The position numbers were made by a program, and so were the translations under genes. Shown here piece after piece: positions 11,897 through 20,690 of a DNA stretch of 59,119 nt (positions within the stretch are counted from its first letter, which is position 1; each line of letters begins with the position of its first letter). The stretch spans positions 267,501 to 326,619 of the forward strand of contig CAJNDS010002656.1 of NCBI GenBank assembly GCA_905221605.1. Direction: 5' to 3'. Source of the stretch: Symbiodinium natans. Lineage: Eukaryota; Sar; Dinophyceae; Suessiales; Symbiodiniaceae. The notes below the pieces were generated by a model. It had not been told where the DNA came from and ran no database searches. It worked only from the letters and a program-made list of their open reading frames with translations.

Positions 11897-12359
11897 CAGA
11901 GATGGATACACTTGAAAGGACAGATGGACGATGGCCAGCAGGCTGGAGATGCAGCTGGTGGAGATGGTGGAGCTGCCCCGGGTGCACCGGTGTCTGGACA
12001 GACATTAAAATTAATGCCTGGACAGGCATGGTTTAATGCCTGGACAGGCATGCATGGTTTAATGCCTGGACAGGCAAGATGATCCCATCCAGACCTAGGC
12101 CCAGGATCCAGATTATGTTGGTAACCTGAGTGAGAGCTTTTTCGGTAACCACCGAAAGTTGTTTAAAGTGTGTGGCGACTGCCGCCACATGAGTTTCGTT
12201 TGCCACTCGTCCCCTCTTCGAAGCAAGGGGTGCCAGGGTTGCATGCGAAAGGGCTGTCACGATGGGTTTCGGGGCCTGAAAAAGTGTGTAGACTTGCTTC
12301 GGAACCTGGCCGAGAACCACGATGTAAGACCCGACGCTAGCGATCTTCTTGACGACTGA
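10164..12359 (+). CDS. multi-exon gene: W/Q/G-rich protein with Cys-rich C-terminus
   Basis: Open GC-rich segments separated by short AT-rich ones suggest a gene of about a dozen short exons. Candidate exons: 10164-~10350, 10549-~10730, ~10828-10949, ~11030-11090, ~11127-11215, ~11281-11358, ~11410-11455, ~11522-11575, ~11632-11685, 11727-11796, 11919-11989 and 12099-12359. The last three join cleanly through GT-AG introns 11797-11918 and 11990-12098 in frame; several central junctions do not resolve in frame, so those frames are tentative. The N-terminal third looks globular, the middle is low-complexity rich in Trp, Gln, Gly, Asp and Pro, and the last exon is basic and Cys-rich (CGDC, then CQGC and further Cys/His), possibly metal-binding. 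The stop is TGA 12357-12359. Family not recognised. The larger introns carry CTGGACAG palindromes; no confident exon does. Confidence 0.5.
10384..12076 (+). repeat. intronic CTGGACAG palindromes (TGT, TGA, TGC and GGT arms)
   Basis: Perfect 14-bp copies start at 10384, 10436 and 10778 (TGT/ACA arms), 10466, 10529 and 10964 (TGA/TCA), 11375 (GGT/ACC), 11991 (TGT/ACA), and 12015, 12037 and 12063 (TGC/GCA). A broken copy lies at 10502. All fall in proposed introns. In intron 11990-12098 four copies make up 56 of 109 nt, and the first overlaps the GT donor. Confidence 0.85.
11805..11895 (+). repeat. GA microsatellite in an intron
   Basis: A (GA)n run with GATA interruptions fills most of proposed intron 11797-11918. 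The high-scoring Ser/Leu ORFs on the other strand are its translation. Confidence 0.9.
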
Positions 12360-12419
12360 GGGTCGCAGATGAGAGCCCGGACTCCAGAGAATCTTCCAGA
12401 TCGCCTGCGACCGCCGTGT

Positions 12420-12704
12420 GAAAAATCCTTTGAGAGCTTAAGTGACTTTGAATAAGACCTTTGAGAGAAGTGAATTTGAATAAGACCTTTGAGAGATTGT
12501 GTGTGAACTTAATGTCTGGACAGACATGAATTTGAATAAGACCTTTGAGAGATAAGTGTGGGAACTCAATGTCTGGACAGACATTCTGAAACAGGCCTTT
12601 GGATTCGAGAGCTCAGGTGTGGGAACTTAATGTCTGGACAGACATTACATTGATCGATGGACGAAACCTGTTGGTTTCATTGCACGTTAATGTCTGGACA
12701 GACA
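12420..12704 (+). repeat. downstream direct repeats with TGT-arm palindromes
   Basis: The phrases AATAAGACCTTTGAGAG and GTGGGAACTTAATG recur with a period near 58 bp. Perfect TGTCTGGACAGACA copies start at 12513, 12570, 12631 and 12691. This is the 3' flank of the preceding gene. Positions 12705-12884 are AT-rich with a TA microsatellite. Confidence 0.85.
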
Positions 12705-12884
12705 AGTTGTGCTTAAGTGGAGCCTGAACATATGCACAAAATCAATATATAACACAATAGACATAGAGATGTCATAAAACCACAAGACCGAAACATCATA
12801 AATATAATGTATATATATATATATACATTATATCGTGAAAATAGACAGACAAGTAAAAGCTTAAAACCTCGAAGCTTAGTCCTT

Positions 12885-13125
12885 AAAACCTGGAGGGTTT
12901 AGGGTTTAGGATTTAGTATTTAGGGTTTAAGCTTTAGGGTTTAGGGTTTAGGGTTTAGGGTTTAAGGTTTAGGGTTTAGGGTTTAGGGTTTAGGGTTTGG
13001 GGTTTAGAGTTTAGGGTTTAGGGTTTAGGGTTTAGAGTTTAGGGTTTAGAGTTTAGGGTTTAGGGTTTAGAGTTTAGGGTTTAGGGTTTAGGCTTTAGGT
13101 TTTTGACGCCAAACCTTAAAAGGTT
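12885..13125 (+). repeat. interstitial TTTAGGG tract
   Basis: About 30 mostly intact TTTAGGG units with occasional TTTAGAG and TTTAAGG variants, much cleaner than the tracts at 0.9 and 8 kb and therefore probably younger. Confidence 0.9.
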
Positions 13126-13149
13126 TGACGCCAAACCCTAAACCCTAGA

Positions 13150-13790
13150 ATGTTTTTCTGTGGAAACCTACCACAAATCATGTGCTGTCATGTGTTTTTC
13201 TGTGGAAACCTACCAAACGTCATGTGCTGTCATGTGTCTTTCTGTGGAAACCTACCAAACGTCATGTGCTGTCATGTGTCTTTCTGTGGAAACCTACCAA
13301 ACGTCATATGCTGTCATGTGTCTTTCTGTGAAAGCAAAGCACACGTCATGTGACGATCTGTGCCAGTCACAGAATGTCATGTGACACAAGAACTAGATCA
13401 CATGACATTCTGTGACGACGCCCAAATCGTCACATGACAAACTGTGGCATCGAAAAACGTCATGTGACACATTGTGGCACACCAAACAAGACACATGACA
13501 TACTGTGACCCAAAAAACACGTCACAGTATGTCATGTGACAGAAACCCGCACATCACATGACAAGCTGTGACAACAACTGCACGTCATGTGTCTTTCTGT
13601 GGAAACCCGACACAAATCATGTGACGTCATGTGTCTTCAAAAAAAAAGCCAAAAGAAAACATGTGACGTCATGTGTCTTTCTGTGAAAAAGCAGAAAACG
13701 TCACATGTTGTCATGTGTCTTTCTGTGAAAAAGCAGAAAACGTCACATGTTGTCATGTGTCTTTCTGTGGAAAACAAGAAAAAAAGCATT
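13150..13790. repeat. CATGTGAC / GTCACATG repeat block
   Basis: Four direct units of about 43 bp (TTTCTGTGGAAACCTACC followed by GTCATGTGCTGT) begin the block. Less regular copies follow in which GTCATGTGAC and its reverse complement alternate, giving many potential hairpins. It is bounded on both sides by TTTAGGG tracts. Confidence 0.8.
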
Positions 13791-13794
13791 TAGG

Positions 13795-13930
13795 GTTTAA
13801 GCTTTAGGGTTTAGGGTTTAGGGTTTAGGGTTTAAGGTTTAGGGTTTAGGGTTTATGGATTAGGGTTTAGGGCTTAGGGTTTAGGGTTCAGAGTTTAGGG
13901 TTTAAGATTTAGGGTTTGGGGTTTAGGGTT
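13795..13930 (+). repeat. TTTAGGG tract
   Basis: About 18 TTTAGGG-like units ending in a long C run (13930-13968). Confidence 0.9.
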
Positions 13931-14013
13931 TAAGACACAACCCCCCCCCCCCCCCCCCTCTCCCCCCTTATTGAGTATCGCCTGTCCAGAGAGGCTTCGT
14001 CCCCATATAGTTG

Positions 14014-14438
14014 TGTCTGTCCAGACACACCCACCCCCCCCCCCCCTCCCTCCTGCCGTATTAACGCCCTGATCTTGTCCAGAAAAGGCATCATACTTGT
14101 CTGTCCAGACACGACCCGCTCCCCCCCCCCCTCCCCCAACTTGTCTGTCCAGACAAGACATGGTGTTTTGTCTGTCCAGACAGGACACCGCCGAAAAACA
14201 ACTTTCCCTTGTCTGTCCAGACATGTTCTCCTCTGGTGTCTTGTCCAAACAAGACACCACCGAAAAACAACTTTCCCTTGTCTGTCCAGACATATTATCC
14301 TCTGGTGTCTTGTCTGTCCAAACAAGACCCCGCCGAAAACAAAATTCTCCCTTGTCTGTCCAGACATGTTCTCCTCTGGTGTCTTGTCTGTCCAGACAAG
14401 ACACCGCCGAAAAAAACTTTCCCTTGTCTGTCCAGACA
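14014..14438 (-). repeat. palindrome cluster in opposite orientation
   Basis: Here the core reads CTGTCCAG on the plus strand. Perfect TGTCTGTCCAGACA copies start at 14014, 14098, 14142, 14169, 14210, 14279, 14353, 14385 and 14425; imperfect ones at about 14239 and 14311. From 14142 they sit in a composite repeat of about 73 bp with CACCGCCGAAAAACAACTTT linkers. C runs lie at 13930, 14034 and 14120. Confidence 0.85.
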
Positions 14439-14455
14439 AAGAAGCCCCTAAACCA

Positions 14456-14545
14456 GGCCTAAACCCTAAACCCTGAACCCTAAATCTTGAACCCCAAACC
14501 CTAAACCCCAAATCCCAAACCCTAAACCCTAGACCCTAAACCCTA
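14456..14545 (-). repeat. CCCTAAA tract, inverted relative to 13.8 kb
   Basis: About 12 CCCTAAA-type units closing the palindrome block in the orientation opposite to the tract at 13795-13930. Positions 14546-14855 are TA-rich with no gene apart from the probable 5' flank of the next one. Confidence 0.85.
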
Positions 14546-14663
14546 TAATGTTTCCATGCTATAAATAGATCGATACATATAGCATCAAGGAGTAAACACA
14601 TGACTCAAAGCAAAATTTAGATAGATAAATGTATATATAAATGAACACACACACACACATATG

Positions 14664-14706
<43 letters not shown>

Positions 14707-14855
14707 TTATATTTATAAAAAATATACTAATGTTATTAGTATTATATATATAAACAATACTATGTATATTTTGCTGTGCATGTGCACGCACTATGTGTCC
14801 CCAGATCTTTGGCCCCCAGTTTCAGATAGGTTCAGAGAAGCTATATAGTTAAGCT

Positions 14856-16321
14856 ATGCCGACGAACAAGAAGCCTGCTGCTGCAGCTGCTGTGCTGAAA
14901 AAGCCCAGTGCCAAGACAAAAGAGGCCCAGACAAAAGAGGAGGTCCTTGAAAACATGGACGCTGACCATGACGAGGGCGAACACGGTGAAGAGGAGGAAA
15001 GAACAGAGGACCCCTTGGTCGACCCACAGGAGAAGCTTGCCAAGGCTGTCACCAAGTACCCCTTTACACTCAAGAACGTGAAAAAGCACACAGATTTGAT
15101 GGAGGCTCGGGGATGGAGTGCGACTGAGCTGCACGAGGCATTCAGGAAGTTGAAGCCCGCCGAGCAACAAGCTCTTTGGAAACTCTTTGAACGCGATCGC
15201 AAAGCCAACAAGGTGGATGAGGACTTTAAGAAGTTGACGAATGGCTCTGGTGCCACGAACAAGAAGCACGAGTTCTTACGTGGGTGGCTCAGCGACGGCT
15301 GCTCCGTGGGCCCGAGCTTTCGCAAAGCTCAGTTGGCCTTTGAGGCCCTGGACCGGCACAAGACAGAGGTGCAGTGGATCTCGTGGAAGCAGGTGTGCAA
15401 GAAGTTCGGCAAGAAAGAAGCACTTCAGAGACTCGAGAACGGATCGTTGAAGTACAGACGGTCACCGTCAGACACGAGGCTTTGCTTGAATTTTAAGAGG
15501 CTTCTTTTCTTATATACCCTAAACCCTAAACCCTAAACCCTAAACCCTAAACCCTAAACCCCAAACCCTAAACCCTAAACCCTAAACCCTATATGGGGAG
15601 CAATGTCTTTTGAGTTTGAAGAAACCAGCCAAGGAATTTTTTGGAGTTCAGACACGTGCAAGAAAGCTTCCCGCATGAGCACGTCAAGAAGAGAAAGACC
15701 CAGGTGGAAACCGAGGGTGGCAAGGTGGACAAGAAACTCTTGCACGACATGGAGGGCCTGAAGATCGAGGATGTGACGGCCGAGGACTTCGAGATGCAGA
15801 CCGCCCTGGAGAGCATGGAGGTGGACGAGGACGTGAAGAACTTGATCCTGACCAAGATCGGAGCGACTGAGGGCAGCTCTGGGGCTTCCTCTTCCAGCTC
15901 CTCCTCTGCAGAGAAAAAGAAGAAGAAGAAGCTCAAAGTGAAGATCTTGAAGAAAGCTTCGAAGGACAGCTCGACCAGATCTAGTGAGAAAGACTGGGAG
16001 AAAACCTCCCAGCTGGGAGATGCTGACGGCAAGCCCGAGTTCAAGAGCAAGATCGACAGCTTTCTGCAGGAGATCCAGAAGGACACTGACTTTTTCAAGG
16101 CCTTGAACCTTGAGAAGGCCGACGCCGACGAGAAGACCTTCGTGAAGAAGACCCAGACCTCTTTGGAAGGTGCCTTGCAGACCCTTCAAAAAGCCCGCAA
16201 AACCCTGAAGCTTCAGGAGGTGAAGGAGGCCCTGGTGGCCGGCTTGAATGCCCTCAAAAAGAGCAAGACGGCGAAGGCCATGGATTGCTGCAAGGACAAG
16301 AAGAGGAAGAGCAAGGACTGA
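14856..16321 (+). CDS. two-exon charged protein of about 436 residues, function unknown
   Basis: Exon 1 (14856-15478) starts at ATG with an Ala/Lys-rich head (MPTNKKPAAAAA) and an acidic segment, then a mixed, probably helical region with ARGWSATELHEAF and a Lys/Trp-rich stretch. Exon 2 (15634-16321) contains FRHVQESFPHEHVKK, a Ser/Lys-rich run with KKKKKKLKVK, and helical repeats to TGA 16319-16321. Removing 15479-15633 as a GC-AG intron joins the exons in frame across DTR|NFLEFRHVQ; total 1311 nt, divisible by three. Reading through instead gives telomere-repeat peptide and a stop. Composition resembles the protein at 5452-6452 (Lys/Ser clusters, probably nuclear), but I see no clear homology. 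The stop is followed within 160 bp by CTGGACAG palindromes. Confidence 0.7.
15509..15592 (-). repeat. telomeric CCCTAAA repeat inside an intron
   Basis: About 11-12 CCCTAAA units, one with a C insertion, occupy over half of the 155-nt GC-AG intron 15479-15633. Confidence 0.9.
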
Positions 16322-16475
16322 CTGAGGCCACTGAAGATCGGCCAGAGATCGGTTTTGGCATCTAGCTTAGACCCTCGACATTTTAATTTACTGTACAGCT
16401 TCCTCCCGAGGACCGCTAGATCTGCCAGTATAGGTTTATCTGAAGCTTGCAAGCCGAAAATTGGCCACATATTAC

Positions 16476-16952
16476 TGGCTGGACAGCCACGCTAAAACAT
16501 CAATGGCTGGACAGCCATGCGAAAAAGTATCAATGGCTGGAACAGCCACATGTATGGTATTTCTGGTTTGGTTGATTTTTCATTTGCTCTTGAAATATTA
16601 TTTTGATTACTTTTTGCACGTATCGTGTCTGCTATTCTACTAGGATATATCAAGTATTCTATCTCTTAGTGTTTTCTTTTTATACAAATATATACTCTTG
16701 CTAACAGTCTATATTGAAACCTGAAATGTGTGTATATGTATGTGGACATTATATATATATATATATATGTATATGTCTGTGTGTGTTATCTTAAGTAGAT
16801 GTGAGAAATAAATTATATTAATATAGTGTTTTCTTTGTATGCAATATACCATTTATAGTGCTACACAAATGTGCAATTTATGTTACATCGTTATATATAT
16901 TAAGCATCAATGGCTGGACAGCCACGCTAAAACATCAATGGCTGGACAGCCA
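16476..16952 (+). repeat. TGG-arm CTGGACAG palindromes
   Basis: Perfect TGGCTGGACAGCCA copies start at 16476, 16504, 16911 and 16939; a copy at 16534 has one extra A in the core. The pair at 16476/16504 and the pair at 16911/16939 share the linker CGCTAAAACATCAA, so one pair was copied from the other across about 400 bp of TA-rich DNA. Confidence 0.85.
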
Positions 16953-17033
16953 CCTGGTCTATGCTTTAAACTAGTTGCTGTCAAGTCTGGAGAAAAAAAG
17001 TCGCAGTTTTGGCCCCGTGGTGAAGGTTTTTAG

Positions 17034-17420
17034 CTTGACACAGAAAAGTCCACCTTGCTGAGCTTCATGGCCCCACCCATGGACGAGAAGCTGGAGACGA
17101 CCGAGGAAATGAGAATCCGCAAGCGAGGCGACTTTGTCTCGAGTTTGATCTCCAAGCACCCAGCCCTGGACTTTGACTTTGTGCACAGCTTGTTTACCGT
17201 CGAGGACATGGTGGGCTTGACACCGAAACGGGCCTGGGAGAAGAAGGCCGGAAAAGCCAGGCAACTGTGCAGAGCATTGCAGGAGTTGTTGAGCTAGTGG
17301 CAGCCGGTGTCTCTTCAGAGAAGACGAACATATGGGCTTTAATTAACCACTGCATGCATGCAGACAATGAGAAATTCATGAAAAAGTACGGCTCTGAGAG
17401 CATGCTGTTGCATTGAGTCA
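17034..17420 (+). CDS. exon fragment(s) of an unrecognised gene
   Basis: After an acceptor-like TTTTTAG ending at 17033, a frame runs to 17297 (LDTEKSTLLSFMAPP, then HPALDFDFVHSLF and a basic helix). A second frame, 17311-17417, reads SSEKTNIWALINHC and ends at TGA. The two are in different frames and separated by too little sequence for an ordinary intron, so either a frameshift or alternative exons is involved. It may be the 5' part of the transposase-like gene at 17642 or a separate truncated gene. GC content and codon use resemble the neighbouring exons. Confidence 0.45.
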
Positions 17421-17433
17421 TACTCTAGTTCAC

Positions 17434-17561
17434 AGGCTGGACAGCCTCATGCATGCAAGGTCGATGCAGAGCAGTCAAAGGCTGGACAGCCTAGACGGGC
17501 ATGTATAGCTTAAAGGCTGGACAGCCTCGAGGGATGAAAGCTGTCAATGGCTGGACTGCCA
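17434..17561 (+). repeat. AGG-arm CTGGACAG palindromes
   Basis: AGGCTGGACAGCCT copies start at 17434, 17479 and 17514; a decayed TGG-arm copy is at 17548. They lie 80-200 bp upstream of the ATG of the next gene. Confidence 0.85.
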
Positions 17562-17641
17562 CTATATGACTTGTAAATTTATAAGCATGCATGAAAGAAT
17601 CTATATACAGCCATGTATGGGCTCTAGTGTGTTTTGCAAAT

Positions 17642-19789
17642 ATGACGAAAAGAAAAAGAGCCTCTGAAAGGCTGGATGCCATGGAACCCTCGCCCATGGG
17701 ACTGATGATGCTCCGGGATTTCGCTGAAGGCAAGATGCCGGCCAGCAAGCTGCAGGAATACGCCCATGCTGCCGTGAAGAGTGGTGTCTTGTTCGAATGT
17801 GTATATTTTTCGTTTGGCTGTAGACATATGCATTAATATAAGGTGCAAATGCTCCTGACTTGGCCAAGATGGCTCAATTGGGAGCATATGGCAATTCAAG
17901 CCAGAACGCCCACAGAGATCTGATGAAATTCGCCTTCAGCAATGTGATGGCCCCCAGACTGACCTTCGTCGAGACCAACGTCTCCTTTAGAGATTTGGCC
18001 ACTGGTGAAAGGAAAGTGACCCCCAAGAACGTGCCTGTGCTGCTGCTCGGCAGGCATCACTGAAATAGTTTGAACTAGTTGAATCAGCAGCTGCATGATT
18101 TGAATAAACGACTTAACTGCATGACTATTTTTCATTGAGGCTCCCTCATCTGTGGATCGAGTCCCTCGACAAAGGCGGTGTGCTTGAAAGTATTACAGCC
18201 AGTACGTCAGCATTGAAGCAGTATTGGTCAGAAGTGAACTTCAAGAGCCCCCAGATGAAGGACCCTTTTTGGAAAACTTTCTCCGTCCAGAAGGAGCTGC
18301 CAATACCACTTTTGATACATGGTGACCATGCCAGTTTTTCTGAAACTGACAGCATGCTGGTGGTCAGCATTCGCTGCCTCATATCGGACAGGTCGATTAA
18401 GAGCTCCGAGCTGCTGCTTGCTTGCCTGCCGAAAGATGCCAATGCTGGTTCTTGGACAGCCTTGTGGAAGGAACTCGCTGCCAGTCTGAGTGTCCTGGCT
18501 GCAGGCAAGCATCCAGACGGCAAGCCTTTGAGGCGATGTGTGTTGATGGCTGTGGCTGGGGATCTGGAATTCTTTGCCCAAGAGTTTGGATGGCCCACTG
18601 CCTTGAGCAACCAGCCGTGTCCTTACTGTAAGGCGGACAACCTCTTCAACAAGGACAAAGAGGTGGCACCGTTCAACGACTTCCGCCCATGTGCTGCATG
18701 GAGGGGCATGCTCAAGGCCCCACCAAACAACGGTCACCTCTTGTTCAGTGTCCCCGGAGTGAATGCCTGGAGCCTGAAACTGGACCTACTTCACATGGTA
18801 GACTTGGGGTGCAGTGCATCTGGGCTTCGATCTTGGTGGTCTAGACTTTCCCTGAGTACATAATACGATTTTCTGATATATACATATATATAGATGGAAT
18901 TGATGATCGACTATAGATGTACTATATGTACATCTGACAGTCAGGCACACCTGTTCGGGAACCTGCTCTACGACTTGGGGCAGGACGAGCTCCCTGGTTC
19001 TTCTTTGTTAGAGAGGATGGCTGCACTGAATGCTTTGCCGCTAGGCTATATTATATTGTCTGTGGCCCGGGCTTAAGCTGCAGGGTGTCGCATTTTCGTT
19101 TTTCTATATAGCTGCTGAGGATCATGGAAACATATGTCGAGCTGGGAATCCCTGCCAATCGCAGAATTCCCAAGATCGCCAAGACCAACCTCGTGGGGGC
19201 CTCTGACTACCCGTGCCTGCTGCACATCAAGGGCCGGAAGATCAGGGATTTTGCCGATGTGGCTGTTTCCTGGATGCATGGTAAAATATCTTATCTAAAT
19301 GTGCACACATTTACTCCCAACCTTTGACATAATTTTTAGGTTGTGCTGGCGAACAAGTTCACGGGGATGGAAGAGGGACGACACAGAGCAGAAGCTTGCA
19401 AGGCAATGAAAACTCTGTATGATTTGGCTGATCGGAAAGAATGGTTCTGGAGCAGCAAGAACCACGAGAAATTTGACAAGGCCGTGCATGCCTTTCTGTC
19501 CCACTATGCATACCTGGCCAAGGCTGCATTTCGCAAAGGCAAGACGAGATACAGCATCGTGCAGAAGTTCCACTTGTTGGCCCATTTTCCTGAGCAGTGC
19601 AGATGGGCCACACCCAGAACATGTTGGACATACGGCCCGGAGAGTTTTATGTCCATAGTGAAAAGGATAGCTAGCAGCTGTGATCGTGGAACTGCCGCCT
19701 GGCAGGTACCTGAAAAGGTTTGCAGCAAATTCGCCTTGTTTCATGACTTGATCCTGAAGGGATGGCTTGACATGGATCAGGAAGATTGA
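17642..19789 (+). CDS. transposase-like protein of a dinoflagellate-expanded family (about 574 residues, six exons)
   Basis: Exons 17642-17783, 17843-18044, 18140-18815, 18945-19031, 19112-19279 and 19340-19789 join in one frame (575 codons including TGA). Introns: 17784-17842 GT-AG; 18045-18139, 18816-18944 and (less sure) 19032-19111 GC-AG; the last, near 19280-19339, starts GGTAAA and its edge is ambiguous by one G. Features in order: basic start MTKRKRASERLDAM; HGDHASF; AGDLEFF; a CPYC pair; LDLLHMVDLGC followed by GNLLYDL; and C-terminal WTYGPESFMSIVKRIASSC. The spaced Asp residues, CPYC and H-x-x-D-x-G layout recall Plavaka/CACTA-type DDE transposases; this is inference from remembered family patterns, and the catalytic triad is not proven. 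Palindromes lie on both sides and in none of the exons. It could instead be a domesticated host gene family. Confidence 0.65.
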
Positions 19790-19830
19790 AAAAGACTTTT
19801 GAACTTATAGGTTGTCAAACGATGTCTCAA

Positions 19831-20019
19831 TGCCTGGACAGGCAGGATCTGGGCAATGTCTGGACAGACATGTTGTGTCTTAATGCTTGGACAGGCAGGT
19901 CATGGTGTCTGGAATAGAGATCGAGAAAAAATGCCTGGAGAGGCAGCTCTCATGCAATAGCCTGGACATGAGAAAATCATGCATGGACAGGCGGTTAATG
20001 GGCAATGTCTGGACAGACA
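19831..20019 (+). repeat. TGC- and TGT-arm CTGGACAG palindromes after the transposase-like gene
   Basis: Perfect copies at 19831 (TGC/GCA), 19857 and 20006 (TGT/ACA). Imperfect copies at 19884 (one arm mismatch), 19932 (core C to G, 5-bp arms intact), about 19959 and about 19981. They begin 42 bp after the stop codon. Confidence 0.85.
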
Positions 20020-20099
20020 GGCAGCTCACCAATCAATGATCGTATATAATATAAAATAATGTAATACACATATATATATATATATATATATAATATAAT

Positions 20100-20555
20100 C
20101 ATGTATCTTGTTTTTTTTTCTGTTTTGGTTGGTTTTCAATCTTGAAAAAATCTTGAATTTTCGTTTTTGGTTGGTTTTCAATCTTGAAAAAATCTTGAAT
20201 TTTAAAAATCTGCGCTTGATTTTTGAAAAAAACATAGAATTTCGATCTTGAAAAAAATCTTGAATTTTCATTTGTTATCGTCTCAATTTCAACGAAATCC
20301 CCAAAAATCAAGAACTTGAAAAAAATCTTGAATTTTTTGCTTTTTCAAGCTCCGCTTGAAAAAATCAAGTGCGCTTGATTTTTTCAAGTGTGGAGCCTAT
20401 GGGTATGTATATATGTATATATGTATATATGTATATATGCATATATGCATATATGTATATATGCATATATGCATATATGTATATATGCATATATGTATAT
20501 CTGTATATATGTATGTATGTATGTCTGTATGTATGTATATATGTATATATGCACA

Positions 20556-20586
<31 letters not shown>

Positions 20587-20690
20587 ATATGTATATCTGT
20601 ATATATGTGTATATGTATATATGTATATATGTATATGTATATATGTATATATGCATATATGTATATATGTATGCGTGTAATATTTTGTGT
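20100..20690 (+). repeat. snapback module plus TATATGTA microsatellite, inverted relative to 4.8-5.25 kb
   Basis: AATCTTGAAAAAATC words and a CTTGAAAAAATCAAG hairpin are followed by GTGGAGCCTATGGGTAT and a TATATGTA/TATATGCA microsatellite. Order and junction match 4835-5250 read on the other strand. Confidence 0.85.

Noticed and set aside
17866-17883. CCAAGATGGCTCAATTGG resembling the spliced leader
   Set aside because: The match is weak and falls inside a well-supported coding exon.
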